From Catonia carolina (taxonomy: Eukaryota; Arthropoda; Insecta; Hemiptera; Achilidae), in contig JAQMRL010000012.1 in NCBI GenBank assembly GCA_035578175.1, forward strand, positions 17,339,715-17,403,714: 64,000 nucleotides of DNA, given 5' to 3'. The notes under the pieces were generated by a model. It was given only the letters and a program-made list of their open reading frames with translations. It was not told where the DNA came from and did not search any database. Within the stretch, counting starts at the first letter, position 1; every line of letters starts with the position of its first letter. The position numbers were made by a program, and so were the translations under genes. Positions 8,760 to 19,948 of this stretch are shown here, one piece after another.

Positions 8760-10440
8760 ATTACCACATTTACAGTAGCAGTGTTTACTATTAATGAGAA
8801 AAAGAAAAAAGTAAAGGTGTTTAAATATTTGGGAGAATGTTTCAGATAAAAAATAAAGAGAAGGATAGCTTAGAAAGAAGGGCGAATTAAATGAGAACTG
8901 CATTCATGAATAGGTACCAGAAACCTATACAACAAAAACACCGTATCATGGGATACAAAAATCAGGCACTTTCTTACAGGTGGTAAGACTGGAAGCATTG
9001 TATGGAGCAGAAACACTTAAAATTATGTTGAAAGGTGGTATCAATAAATTAATGAGCATAGAAAGGAGAATAGTTCAGAATATCCTAGGACCTAAGAAGG
9101 AAGAAGACAATTTACAAATAACCCCATTCGAACAAAGAGATATTCAAAAAATCTGGTGTGAAACACCCATGACTTTCTCTTTACAATGTAGATAATGAAC
9201 AATATAACCTATGTTTAATCATGAGCAAACAATGTAAAATAAAAAATATAACTTTATTTTTATCATAAGTGAATGACACAAAATGAAATTCAACCTCTGT
9301 AGAACTTAAAAATACGAAAAATCACTAACTCTAAACTAAGCTCTATAGAAAAAAATGCTATAAATAATATTGTAGGTTTTTTAATTTTTTGAAAATTTGA
9401 TTATACACTTTTGTCGTAAAATGCATACTGAGGCCCCAGTCTTAAAAAATTTAATTTTTTTACCGATTTTGATGAGCAAAATACAGAAAATCACTAATTT
9501 ACGATAAATTATACATTGTAAAAAAATATTGAAACAGAAGTTGGTCTACAACTGCACATATACACTTTTGCCCTAGAATGGATATTAAGGTCGCAATTTT
9601 AAAAAATAAATTTCTATGAGAGCACAACCTCTCCTAGAATTTCAGCAGCCATTTATCCTATCTTTTTTAACAGTGGATTTCTTTTGCAATCAGTTTTTTT
9701 ATGAATATAATTATAAACTTTAAGCAAAGATGAGAATCCTATGTCATAGAGCATCAAAATTGTTATAAATGAGGTGATTTTTAAAAATATCTTAAGAGCT
9801 GTTTTTGAGCAAATTGTTTAAAAATCAAAAATCACACGAATAAATTACAGCTACCAGTGGACTGGTTTCGATAAAAATGTTATTGTCAGTTCCCCTAGTG
9901 GTACCCAACTTAAGTTCCAAGCTTCAACTCATGCAATATTCCATTCTTGAGATATTTTGTTCACACACACACACACACACACACAGACCAACATTGCTAA
10001 AAACATGTTTTTTGGGCTCAGAGGGCCTGAAAATATGTATATCCGGTTAAAACTCGATTTTGAAAAATCGACATGAAAACAAAAGACCTACTTTCCGTCC
10101 GTACTATATATTCATATAAGGCAAAAGAAAGGTTAAAAAAAAACTGAAAACATAATCCATGTAATGAGAAAAAGAAGACTTGTAATTTTGGACGTGTGGC
10201 AAGAATGAACAAATAAAAAAACAAATTTTTTATAAAGCAAACCCAAACCAGAATGACCCTTAAAGATGCAAAAATCAAAACAGAAGGCATACAGAATGGG
10301 ACATTTTTTAGAGAAAAAGCCAGAGCAATATTCTGGGTAGAGAATGAAAGGAAGAGTCTTGAACCCACATCATTGAATAACTTAAGAACGAAAGATCTGA
10401 AAGAATGAAGAGATTGTTGGAGAAAAGAAACGTGAGTATA
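8760..10440 (+). pseudogene. Non-LTR reverse transcriptase C-terminus, split by family A
   Basis: Before the split, frames give VKVFKYLGECF, then LEALYGAETLKIMLKGGINK and RRIVQNILGPKKEEDN (8982-9150). These are the FKYLG and LYGAETL blocks that follow the YADD domain in non-LTR RTs. After the family A copy the text resumes with KTENIIHVMRKRRL and, further on, GTFFREKARAIFWVENERKS and ERSERMKRLLEKR. In relatives RDIQK and KTEN..HVMRKRRL are adjacent, which fixes the insertion point. There are many stops and frameshifts. The same LINE type recurs at 17095-17540. Confidence 0.75.
9152..10134 (-). mobile_element. Family A repeat, full length, inserted in a LINE
   Basis: Starts TCTGGTGTGAAACACCCATG after a run of A and ends with the 'ttcatataaggcaaaagaaagg' hairpin side before a run of A. 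It carries a (CA)n tract at 9963-9984 and the conserved 'aaaacatgttttttgggctcag' block. Because it interrupts a once-continuous RT frame, its boundaries are known to within the flanking A runs. No classical target-site duplication can be separated from those runs. Confidence 0.85.
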
Positions 10441-10589
10441 ACATGAAGAAGTAATTAAAATATTAATTTGGCGTGCTCTCTCTAAAGGAAGATTTGGAAA
10501 AACAAAAAGGGAAGGAGTATCAATATTTGCAGTTCAAAAACAGATATAATGTTAAGGAAAGTAGAGAAGTGAATGTATTTATTATATGA

Positions 10590-11115
10590 ATATACAGGGA
10601 AGGAAAGTAGTATTTTGTTTTCATATTTTTTTTAAATTAATTTTTCACCAGAAATACATGTTTTTAGACCCCTGAACCCAAAAAACATGTTTTTAGCAAA
10701 ACTTGTTCTACATTCATTCTATTTGTGTTTTCTTTCTCTTGCCCGACATGAATATTTACAGAAGGAAAGTATTGTTTTTGTCGATTTTCCAAATCGAGTT
10801 TTCACCAGATATACATACACATTTTCAGCCCCCCTGAACCCAAAAACCCAAGAATGGAACATGTAGAGTTAAAACTTGGTCTGTGTGTGAACAATATGAG
10901 ATTGTATATTCTTGAATACAAGAATATTTACGGAAGGAAAGTATTGTTTTTGTCGATTTTCCAAATCGAGTTTTCACCAGATATAATAATATACACATTT
11001 TCAGCCCCCCTGAACCCAAAAACCCAAGAACGGAATATGTAGAGTTAAAACTTGGTCTGTGTGTGAACAATATGAGATTGAATATTCTTGAATACAAGAA
11101 CAGAATAGCGTACAA
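10590..11115 (+). repeat. Tandem fragments of the family A end (172-bp period)
   Basis: Three copies of the 'gaaggaaagtattgtttttgtcg' to 'aacccaaaaa' end of family A are stacked. The latter two (from about 10751 and 10923) are almost identical over 172 bp, so one is a recent tandem duplication. Around them the LINE tail fades out. Confidence 0.7.
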
Positions 11116-11597
11116 AATTAAAACTTGAAACTTAAGTTAAGGTATTATGATTTGAAATTTTTTTTGAATTTTTTTGGCTCTTCTTACTATCTAACTTATT
11201 CTACTTTACCAATATTTAAATTTAGTAGTCAACTGTTGACTATCCCAACAGTTTATACGATGATAGTAAAGTAGATGGTAGAGTATTACTCTAACTTTTT
11301 ACTCTACCAATTGAACGGTACAGGGGAAGAAGGAGGAATGTCGGTTAAATAAAAATTCTCAGGAAACAAATTTTAAGATTTGAACAACAGTAAACATGAT
11401 TTTAATAAGTTGTTTTGACATAGTTTTACGTTGACATAGTAATCATAGTGTTCTTAACATATTACCAATGAATCAGTGTTATTATATTAATCACTTTTTT
11501 GTGAATTAAAAAAATTAACCTGACAAGAAAGAGGAATGTCAGTTGCATCCACTTTCTTGATTAATAAACTAATGGTATAGGTAGACATATGTTAATA
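11116..11597. other. No gene seen; partial inverted similarity to 13150-13380
   Basis: The motif 'gaacggtacaggggaagaaggaggaatgtc' at about 11322 is matched in inverted orientation near 13340, and 'agaaagaggaatgtc' near 11527 is matched near 13180. The two blocks flank family A and family B copies, so they may be the two ends of one disrupted element. Confidence 0.35.
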
Positions 11598-12533
11598 AAA
11601 TCTGGTGTGAAACACTCACACAACTTTCCCTTGCCAGTGCAAATAATTAACAATAAACCTAACACATTAGTAATAAAACATTAGAAATAAACAAAAAACT
11701 AACCTCAAAAACATAACCTTATTTTAATCATGAGTGAAAGACGCAAAATGAAAATCAACCTCAGTTTGGCTTAAAAATACAGAAAATCACTCTTTCACGC
11801 TAAACTAGGCTCTGTAGTGAAAAATGCTTTAAATAAAAGTTGTAGATCTTTTTATTTCCTATAAAATTTATAATATACACTTTTGTCGTAAAATGCATTC
11901 TAAGCCCGAAATCTTTAAAAAATAGATTTTTCACACGTTTTCGTGAGAAAAAATCAAAAATCGCTAATTACTGCTAAACTAAGCGTTATACAAAAAAATG
12001 TTTGAAATAGAAGTTGTAGAATTTTAAATTCTCTACAACATTTATGATATAAATTTTTGCGCTAAATTGCATATTAAAGCCGTAATCTTAAAAAAACTAT
12101 GTTTTTACGTGAAAACAGCCTCACCCAGAATTTCAGCAAACATGACGCCTACCCTATCTTGTAGAGAATAAAAAATTGAATAAACCAGGCGATTTTTAAA
12201 AAAATCGTAGGACCAGTTTTTGAGAAAATCGCAAAAAAGTGAAAAATTACACGAATAAACTACTATTTCCGGTTGACCGATTTTGATGAAAATGTTCGTG
12301 CCTGGTCCGGTAGTGGTATGTAGCCTAAGTTCTAAGTTTCAAGTTTGTACGATGTTCCGTTCTTGAGATATTCTGTTCACACACACACACACACAGACCA
12401 ATCGCTAAAAACATGTTTTTTGGGTTCAGGGGGTCTGAAAACGTGTAGATCCGGTGAAAACTCGATTTCGAAAAATCGACTTGAAAACTATACTTTCCTT
12501 CCTATATATTCATGTAGGTAAGAGAAACTAAAA
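11598..12533 (-). mobile_element. Family A repeat, full length
   Basis: From TCTGGTGTGAAACACTCACA to 'ttcatgtaggtaagagaaacta'. All blocks are present: three pairs of 'aaaagttgtaga' sequences, 'gatagggtaggcg' (complement), 'cggttgaccgattttgatga', a short (CA)n, and 'aaaacatgttttttgggttc'. No coding frame. Confidence 0.88.
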
Positions 12534-12599
12534 ATAGGTAACTACATTTTTCATAAACAAGATTTTTATTCTATTTACACCTTTATACTAAAGTTATAA

Positions 12600-12952
12600 T
12601 TCCAGGACTACAAAAAAATAGTTCTGTTTCTTATCACGTGGTCAGCCAATTGTATGACTGAACTATTTAAGAAAAGAAGAAGCAGAGGTATAAAAGATTT
12701 AGTCAGAGTTATCTCCTCTGAAAGTAATGAATTTCATTATATGGCCAGACCCTGTGGTGAATGAAGTGAAGGCGTCATTTGCAGGGTGCAAAGTAGATGC
12801 TTTTCAGAGGGCCTGGCATGCTGATAAGCATAGGCTACTTACATACTCAGTGAGGAAGGCAATGGTAAACCACCTCACTCCTCGTTTTACATAGTAAAAC
12901 CTCAAGAGGTTCAAACCAGCCTTTCGGCTGTTGACTTAAACAACAACACTAC
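12600..12952 (+). mobile_element. Family B repeat (SINE-like)
   Basis: Defines a second interspersed family of about 430 bp whose full form starts 'gcagatggagtgttaaatta' and ends in a (CAA)n tail. It includes 'agtaatgaatttcattatatg', 'gagggcctggcatgctgataa' and 'gaaggcaatggtaaaccacc'; the last phrase resembles a core motif in several arthropod SINEs. This copy lacks the first part. Other copies: 15268, 16325, 43369, 45814, 46430, 46993 (minus), 47605 and 59380. Confidence 0.7.
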
Positions 12953-13549
12953 AGTAATTGTACAATGTATCCATTTTCAGGTACTCGAATGAAATGTTAA
13001 ATTCAATGGAAAATAATGTCCTATAGGTTTCATACGATACAAGCATATTTTTGCACTTTTCAGTATATAAACCATGCATTTTTGTTACATTAAGTAAATA
13101 GAAAACAGGTGGGAATAGAAACAAACAAGGGTACTTATCATGTGTGACACTATGACTAACCCCCTTGCTAGCCTGTGACACATGGACATTCCTCTTTCTA
13201 TGCCTGTATAAAAAATCTCTGTTGCTGTTTATTTCATGACTATTCTCCTTATTGACTGTTATGAATACTGCATTTTATAGTTCCTAATATCAGCTACCTG
13301 ATGATGTTATAAACAAATTTTTAATTTTTTTGACATTCCTCCTTCTTCCTCTGTACCGTTCAATTACTATACCAAAACGTATAAACTCTGTCTAATTGAT
13401 CAGCTAATATGGGAATTGGTTGGCTTTCTCTACATTTAATGAAGTAAAGATAATATTTGTTTACTTTGCAAAGATTATATTTATTTTGTTTTTTTTACAT
13501 CAGTTTTTTATCATAATGATCAGAAAATGTTATCTTAATATACACTTTT

Positions 13550-14527
13550 TTACTTTCTCTTGCCTATATGAATATATAGGAAGGAAAGTATTGTTTTCAT
13601 GTCGATTTTTCGAAATCGAGTTTTCACCGGATCTATACGTTTTCAGACCCCCTGAACCCAAAAAACATGTTTTTAGCGATTGGTCTGTATGTGTGTGTGT
13701 GTGTGTGCGCGCGCGCGCGCGTGTGCGTGCGTGTGTGTGTGTGTGTGTGAACAGAATATCTCAAGAACGGAACATCGTACGAACTTGAAACTTGAAACTT
13801 AAGTTACATACCACTACCGGACGCGCACGAACATTTTCATCAAAATCGGTCAACCGGAAGTAGTAGTTTATTCGTATAATTTTTCACTTTTTTGCGATTT
13901 TCTCAAAAACTGGTCCTACGATTTTTTTTAAAATCGCCTATTTTACTCAATTTTTTATTCTCTACAAGATAGGGTAGGCGCCATGTTTGCTGAAATTCTC
14001 GGTGAGGCTGTTTTAAACTAAAAACGTTGTTTTTTTAAGATTACAGCTTTAATATAAATTTTAGCGCAAAAACTTATATAATAAAAGTTGTAGAGAATTT
14101 AAAAACCTACAATTTTTATTTCAAACATTTTTTTGTATAACGCTTAGTTTAGCGGTAATTTGCGATTTTCTGTTTTTTTCTCACGAAAACGTGTGAAAAA
14201 TTGATTTTTTAAAGATTTCGGCCTTAGAATGCATTTTACGACAAAAGTGTATATAATTAATTTTATAGGAAATTAAAAGATGTACAACTTTTATTTAAAG
14301 CATTTTTCTCTACAGAGCCTAGTTTAGAGAGAAAGAGTGATTTTCCGTATTTTGAAGCCAAACAGGTCGATTTTCATTTTCCGTCTTTCACTCATGATTA
14401 AAATAAGGTTATGTTTTTGAGGTTAGTTTGTTTGGTTATTTCTAATGTTTTATTACTAATGTAAGGTTTATTGTTAATTATTTGCACTGGCAAGAGAAAG
14501 TTGTGTGTGTGTTTCACACCAGATTTT
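13550..14527 (+). mobile_element. Family A repeat, reference copy
   Basis: The least damaged copy. The 5' side is 'tactttctcttgcctatatg', with a CCTATAT-gaat-ATATAGG hairpin. Then come a conserved 'ccctgaacccaaaaaacatg' block, a (GT)n/(GC)n microsatellite at 13687-13750, 'gatagggtaggcgccatgtt', several oppositely oriented 'aaagttgtaga / tctacaactttt' pairs, and the 3' end 'ggcaagagaaagttgtgtg' with a GTGTGA...TCACAC hairpin before CCAGATTTTT. The 11-bp TTTCTCTTGCC near the start is repeated inverted (GGCAAGAGAAA) near the end. Subterminal inverted repeats, an internal microsatellite, end hairpins and no obvious target duplication are the plan of Helentron-associated (DINE-1-like) elements. 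The family assignment is inferred; the repeat itself is certain. Confidence 0.85.
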
Positions 14528-14757
14528 TAACATTCTACAGTACTATGTATGCCTATCTAATTTTCTAAGACTATGGCAATATACTAAATATTACCAAAAT
14601 CTTAGAAAGTTTTGTATAAAATCAATATCATGACAACATTTTAAACCATAATTATGTGCAGATATATGCACATAAAACTTTTCCTTTAAGGGCAGTCTGA
14701 ACACTAAAGACTGAAAAAAAATTTACAGTTTTTCGCTCTATATTATGTAAAATGTAA

Positions 14758-14788
14758 CATGAGTAGTCATGTCATACATGACTACTCA
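14758..14788. repeat. Perfect 13-bp hairpin
   Basis: ATGAGTAGTCATG, a 5-base loop (TCATA), then CATGACTACTCAT. It sits between a family A end and a Mutator-like relic. No run of T follows and no role is evident. Confidence 0.6.
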
Positions 14789-14869
14789 TCAGTTCTGTCT
14801 TCAATATGATGACACATGATACAAATACACTAAATCTATAAAAACTACCAAGCTTTACGATCTAAAAAC

Positions 14870-15255
14870 CATTTTAACTTACCAGAAATAGTTATGATAC
14901 AAGAGCTAAACTCATCTTTCAAAGCATAGCTAATCCAGAGTTGCTTCAAAAATGTTTGAAGGGAAAATCTCAAAACCCAAATGAGTCCCTCCACAACATC
15001 ATTTGGTCTTGTCTTCCCAAAAGAACATTGGAACGCTCCATTTTAGTGTATTTAGTGTATAACTTAGTTTTGTTGTTCAGTGATGGAGATTTTAGCTAAT
15101 GCAAACTTTTTGATCTCTTTAAGACTGAAATATGGGTCATTTGGTTTGATTGATGAAATGTCTGGAATGGTATTGCATTTAGAAAGCTGAGAAGCAGGGA
15201 AAAGGGCTTGGGAATATCAGACAAAACAGGACATTAACTAGAAGGAAACTGTAAG
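14870..15255 (+). pseudogene. Mutator-like transposase-type protein, C-terminal relic
   Basis: Frames give ANPELLQKCLKGKSQNPNES followed by LHNIIWS, KRTLERS, then LFSDGDFS and IAFRKLRSREKG. The sequence LL.KCLHGKTQNPNES..N.IW..PK is a hallmark block of animal proteins that also carry the Mutator-like transposase domain. There are two frameshifts and stops. The N-terminal domain of the same kind of protein is at 25770-26790, but the two are far apart with unrelated DNA between, so they are probably separate insertions. Confidence 0.6.
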
Positions 15256-15267
15256 ACTTATTTCTGG

Positions 15268-15450
15268 CCACAACAGGCAGATGGAGTGTTAGATTATTTG
15301 CACTTGATCTGCTAGTTCCAGGGCTAAAAAAATAGTTTTGTTTCTTACCACATTGTCAGCCAATTATATGACTGAACCATTTAACGACAGAAGAGGTAGA
15401 GGTGTAAAAGACACTAGTTACAGTTATCTTTTCTGAGAGTAATGTAGAGT
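15268..15450 (+). mobile_element. Family B repeat, 5' half
   Basis: Runs from 'gccacaacaggcagatggag' to 'gagagtaatg', then breaks off. The rest of the family is absent. Confidence 0.65.
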
Positions 15451-15463
15451 AACATAATAAATA

Positions 15464-15697
15464 AATAAATATATATATATATATATACACACATACACAC
15501 ACACATCTATATGTATACATATATATATTTTTTTTTGTTTAACGTCTGCCTGATCTGTAATTACTGCTAATGCAGACGGTGAAGGATGAAATGATTTTTT
15601 TGTAACGTATGAATATATGCCGTGCCTGAATGGGATTCGAACCCAAGACCGCATGATGAGAGGCGAGCACGTACCAACTACGCCAATGCGGCCGGCG
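15464..15697 (-). mobile_element. SINE copy next to a (TA)n/(CA)n microsatellite
   Basis: Same tRNA-derived SINE as 241-424, with B box GGTTCGAATCC on the minus strand and 'gccggc' at its 5' end. The A-tail side abuts a TA/CA microsatellite at 15464-15528, which may have grown from the tail. No clean duplication can be read in the AT-rich flanks. Confidence 0.8.
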
Positions 15698-16324
15698 TAT
15701 AATAAATATATTATTATTACCGTAGATACGAATATTACCATAGATACGAATTATATATAAAATTTTTTAACAATACAAGGGAATGCTCGAAAACTAATAT
15801 TTTTGTGAAACAGAACATTTATTTTTTTTAAATTTAATTATTTAAAGTCACTTCAATTGCTTGGTTATTAGCGACTACGATGGGTAATGGGTAAACATCG
15901 AGAACAGTAGGTTTTGACTTGTGAAAATTTCCAAACCCTCGCTGGGAATCGTGATAGGGTAGTGCGATCACTACTACGCTACGGAGGCGGCCAGAACATA
16001 ATTATCTTTTATGGCTCCAAAAAATCCTTTTTCTGAAGTCATAAAAGATCTAACCAATATGCGTAGTTAAATTTTTAGAAAATTGACAATAAGCCTCATG
16101 ATGGAAAATATATCCCAGTATAACTAAATAGTTTTCCCTAATATATAGACTACGTACTATAAAAGTTTACATTGAATCGACTAAATCGAATTCTTAATCT
16201 ATTATACATTTTGATCTTTGTTAACATTCTACTCCTTTTTTATAAGTACCGATCTTTTGTGATTAAATTCAAATTTTCCAAGTAGTCATTAAGAAAGACG
16301 AGAATGTTCAATAACTTAACCAAA
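15698..16324. other. No gene seen
   Basis: AT-rich. A short GC-richer patch at 15880-15995 ('gggaatcgtgatagggtagt') looks like a degenerate tRNA-derived SINE head, with no clear ends. Confidence 0.3.
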
Positions 16325-16540
16325 TTATCAGCCCACTACAGGCAGGTGGAGTGTTAAATTATTTGCACTCAATTTTCTAGTTCCAGGCTACAAAAAATAG
16401 TTGTTTCTTATCACTTGGTCAGCCAATTATATGACTAAAGGATTTAAGAACAGAAGAGGTAGAGGTGTAAAAGACACTAGTCACAGTTATCTTCTCTGAG
16501 AGTAATGAATTTCATTTCAGAGCCAGGCAAGGTAGGCCTA
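16325..16540 (+). mobile_element. Family B repeat, truncated
   Basis: From 'cactacaggcaggtggagtg' to 'atgaatttcatttcagagcc', then unrelated sequence. Confidence 0.65.
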
Positions 16541-16739
16541 AGTAAAAAGTTGGCCGGATCGTGGCAGTCTCACCAAAATTTGAAACGGACCTGATCAAAT
16601 TTTGTTTATATTCTGTATCATCGCAAGTACGTGTTATCAGTTCCGAAACCCTTCATAAAATTTCTTGCAATGATCTGGGATTTAAATATGCAAAATGCCT
16701 TTAACATCCTTAAATTTACGTAGACCCTACATTTACTAT

Positions 16740-17093
16740 TATTTTAAAACTAATTCCTATGATTTTACAACTAATTGCTATTTTTTTGAGTGTGTTTTAC
16801 GTCCGACTGTTTTGCAATTACGGACAATGCAGAGAGTGAGAAGGATGTTAGATGAAGGTGAGTGATGAAAAAATACCAGACCTGACCGGGAATCGAAGTC
16901 GGGACCCCGGCGTAGAAGCCAGTTGCGCTAATCATACGCAAACTAGATAAAGACCACAAAATTTACGTTATAATTTAATACATTTGAAGCTTAATTTAAA
17001 ATAAAACAGAAATAAGTTTAGTCCAGAGTGAAGCAGAAAATTCTTCGTATTGTTTAAAAACTAGCCTCCAATCACGCACGTAACAGAGAATGA
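16740..17093 (-). repeat. Left arm of a 354-bp inverted repeat (partner 20485-20836)
   Basis: Nearly identical, in inverse orientation, to 20485-20836. The arm includes a complete SINE relative at about 16790-16950 (minus-strand A box TTAGCGCAACTGG, B box ACTTCGATTCC) plus about 140 bp of other DNA ('ttgaagcttaatttaaaat', 'tttagtccagagtgaagcag'). Because the SINE lies at the same place in both arms, the inverted duplication happened after it inserted. Confidence 0.85.
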
Positions 17094-17094
17094 T

Positions 17095-17540
17095 CATGTC
17101 CTCTTAAAAGACAGGATCTGGATGTTATTACTTAACAACCAACTGTACAAAGAAATAGACCCAATAACAGACATGATGAGAAAAAAAATGTATTTGCTTC
17201 TCAGGGCATCTCCTAAGGACACCAGCAACAAGCATAACTAGACAAATAATCGAAAAACTAAAACCACTAACATCCATTAAGTTAGATTAAAAAAAATCAC
17301 AAGTGACATGGAAGGGCTGCGGACAGAACATGACCTACATGACTGAAAAGTTAAAGACACTTCACAACAAAAACATAAGATTGAAATAAGGATTAAAAAG
17401 CAAGAAAACATGTTTGTTCATAGGCAGAAGGAAAACTAAGATTGGACAACATTAAAAATTATTGGGCCATAAGAAAAAGAGCCAAAACAAGAAAAACCAA
17501 AACTTGATTGTGTTAAATGAGGCTGTAAAAGCACAAAAAA
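17095..17540 (+). pseudogene. Non-LTR reverse transcriptase C-terminal relic
   Basis: Translated pieces: LKRQDLDVIT, FSGHLLRTPATSITRQIIEK, LKPLTSIKLD, then VTWKGCGQNM and KKSQNKKNQNLIVLNEAVKA. This follows the C-terminal plan of the LINE at 8760-10440 (RL.FYGHL.RMP...LT..I...L). Stops and frameshifts are frequent. It begins directly at the inner edge of the inverted-repeat arm. Confidence 0.55.
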
Positions 17541-18110
17541 TACAGATAAGGAAAATTATGTTTTCGTGTGAGTTGTTGAAGTCGATTTTTCACCAGAAAT
17601 ACCAGTTTTCAGACCACCTGAGCCCAAAAAAAACATGTTTTTATCGATTGGTCTGTGTTTGTGTGTGTGTGTGTGTGTGGGTGACCGAAATAATTAAAAA
17701 CGGAAAATTGTACGTAGGTGAAACTTATAGTTAGGTGCCAAAAAGGGAAGACCCAACGGGAACATGTTTATCAAAATCGGTGAACCGAAAGTAACACTTA
17801 ATTCGTATATTTTTTCCAAAATCGGCTCTGACGATTGTGTTTAATTTTAAAGCGTCTTATTTCCTATATTTTTGTGCTCTACAAAATGAAGTACACAGCA
17901 TGTCTGCTGAAATTCTGGGGGCCATGATCTTGAGATAAAAAATGTTTTGTTTTTATGTCTTAAAATGTATTTTACAGCGAAATTGTACGTAATTTAAAGT
18001 TATAGAAAATTAAAATCATTACAATTTATTTCACACATTTTTTTTCTAGTACCTATTAGTTTATGGTGGATTTGTGATTTTCCATATTTTGCTCATTAAA
18101 ATAAAGTCCA
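17541..18110 (+). mobile_element. Family A repeat, degraded
   Basis: Recognisable blocks in order: 'cgatttttcaccagaaata', 'cccaaaaaaaacatgttttta', a (GT)n tract at 17655-17678, 'aaaatcggtgaaccg', 'tctgctgaaattctgggg'. The ends are eroded. Confidence 0.7.
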
Positions 18111-18639
18111 ACGAATAAATTGGGCCCGATATTAGTACATTATTAGCTATGTTTTACATTTTGCATACTTGACTCTTGATTAAACAAAAAAAGGTAAGGT
18201 AAATACACCAGTAGCTGACACCTTAATCATTCAAAAGTTACATATTAAATGAAGAAATGCAAATTTTTAAAGATTAATTGTATGCCATTGTGTACTGTTT
18301 TAAGTTTAATTTATAAAATCAATACTTTGAATTAACAAAAACGTTTGTTTCTAGCCTAATTTTTTCAATTTTTTGGAATTTTTCAAAAATTTATTCTCTT
18401 CCCGTTGTCTCTTCCTTTTTTTCTTTTCTTCCTCTTCTCTTTGCTTCTTTTCAATTTTTCTTTAATAATATTCGTTGTACTCCTTAGAGGAAACAACATA
18501 TGGAATTTCTAAATAGGAAAAATGAGTATTAATTGTTATAGTATTAAAAGTTGAAAAAACGACCCTCGTATCTCGGTATACTGCACCATTTTATTTATTC
18601 TTTTCATTCCCATATTTTATTTCGTCAGTAACAATTAGC
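18111..18639. other. No gene seen; pyrimidine-rich tract
   Basis: AT-rich, with a C/T-rich tract at 18395-18470. The last ~100 bp may be the 3' tail of the minus-strand LINE relic that follows. Confidence 0.3.
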
Positions 18640-19265
18640 TACCGAGCCCAACATATAACACACAGAACACGAAGAACGCGAAACGTGCAAGACAACATAA
18701 ACATAATATAATATTCACAGCCTTCTCTCACAGCATTGTATGCACGAGTAATTTCTCCTTGATTCTTACATCTCTTTGAAACAAATCTACCAGTCAGTTC
18801 AAAACGTTTCCTATTACAATGCATCTGTTAATTGGAACCACTTTACTTCTTGTGGCACCAGCAAACAATCTGAAATGTCTTACAATTTGGCAAGGCAACC
18901 TCAGAAATGTTTTTGATATAGCTGGAATATCAACCCGAGAAGGCACAATGTTGTAAATGTACAGAACTTCCAACACGCTTCGCCGCGCGCTCACGTAGCG
19001 TGCACGTCCTCTTAGGTGTTAAATTTCCTACCAGCTTTATTCTAGCTTATGAATTAATTGCTTCTCCACGCTCTCCAGTGCCTTGTCTGTAACGTCTGTC
19101 CTATAATTCGATACCGTAGAATAATACTCAAGAACAGGAAGCACAAGGCTCTTATACAATCGATGTAGCTACTGATTTTCAATTGTAAAATCACGGCTAA
19201 TCCAAGCTATAGTAAAATCCATTTAACTATAGAGTTGATATGAAGAAACACGGTCATCCAACCGA
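18640..19265 (-). pseudogene. Non-LTR reverse transcriptase C-terminal relic (CR1/jockey-like)
   Basis: On the minus strand: SRALVLPVLEYYSTVSNYRT, TDKALESVEKQLIHKLE, a break, then RRSVLEVLYIYNIVPSRVDI and LRLPCQIVRHFRLF. These match the L.LP.LEY.S.VWNP, LE.VQ..F, RR....L...YKI and LR....RH...F blocks C-terminal to the RT domain in CR1/jockey-type LINEs. The frame is broken several times. A second short copy of the same stretch is at 43050-43145, minus strand. Confidence 0.7.
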
Positions 19266-19300
19266 CATCATTCCGCTGTTTTAACTCCCATAAATACTAT

Positions 19301-19833
19301 TACTGTCGATTTCTTGATTATAGATTCCCGAGTTTGGAGCCTTCTTTTTTTAAAACCGCTCGTTCAATTTTAACGTACTATCCATCAAAATTTAGCTGTT
19401 TTCAATCTGCGTTCTTACTTGTCAGTTTTGTATTTTTAGCATTTTTATTAATATCCCGATACTAGATGAGAAGAAAACAAAAGCCGGTTTTTTTGTTGCT
19501 GCAACACATTGGATGCATTTAGAGTCTTATAACTCAAACACCGCTCGACCGATTTAATAAAATAAATATAAATATGATAAATCGGTCGAGCGGTGTTTGA
19601 GTTATAAGACTCTAAATGCATCCAATGTGTTGCAGCAACAAAAAAACCGGCTTTTGTTTACTTCTCATCTAGTATCGGAATATTAATAAAAATGCTAAAA
19701 ATACGAAACTGACATGTCACAACGCAGATAGAAATCAGCTAAATTTTTATGTATAGTACGTTAAAATTGAACGAGCGGTTTTGAAGAAAGGAGGCTTCAA
19801 ACTCGGGTATATATAATAAAGAAATCGACTGTA
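19301..19833. repeat. 533-bp snapback palindrome (256-bp arms, 21-bp loop)
   Basis: The left arm 19301-19556 and right arm 19578-19833 are inverse complements. The inner ~110 bp are almost perfect; the outer part has scattered mismatches and small indels. The loop (19557-19577) is pure AT. No coding frame or known transposon ends are visible. If transcribed from either strand, the RNA would fold into a long double-stranded hairpin. Confidence 0.92.
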
Positions 19834-19948
19834 GGCCTACACACCCAGTACGCATATAACGTAGCAATGTTAAGCACGTTAAGCACTGTTTAGCACTGTA
19901 TAACGTAGCACTGTTTTATAGTTCAGTTTGATTTGTGAATTTGTTCTA

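Noticed and set aside
10018..10368. 116-codon minus-strand hydrophobic frame
   Set aside because: Antisense to the plus-strand LINE C-terminal text and overlapping a family A end; hydrophobicity comes from T-rich sequence.
13420..13788. Open frame ending in a Val/Cys/Arg/Ala repeat protein
   Set aside because: The repeat is a (GT)n/(GC)n microsatellite of family A read as codons.
15424..15741. 105-codon minus-strand frame
   Set aside because: Made of a SINE plus TA/CA microsatellite.
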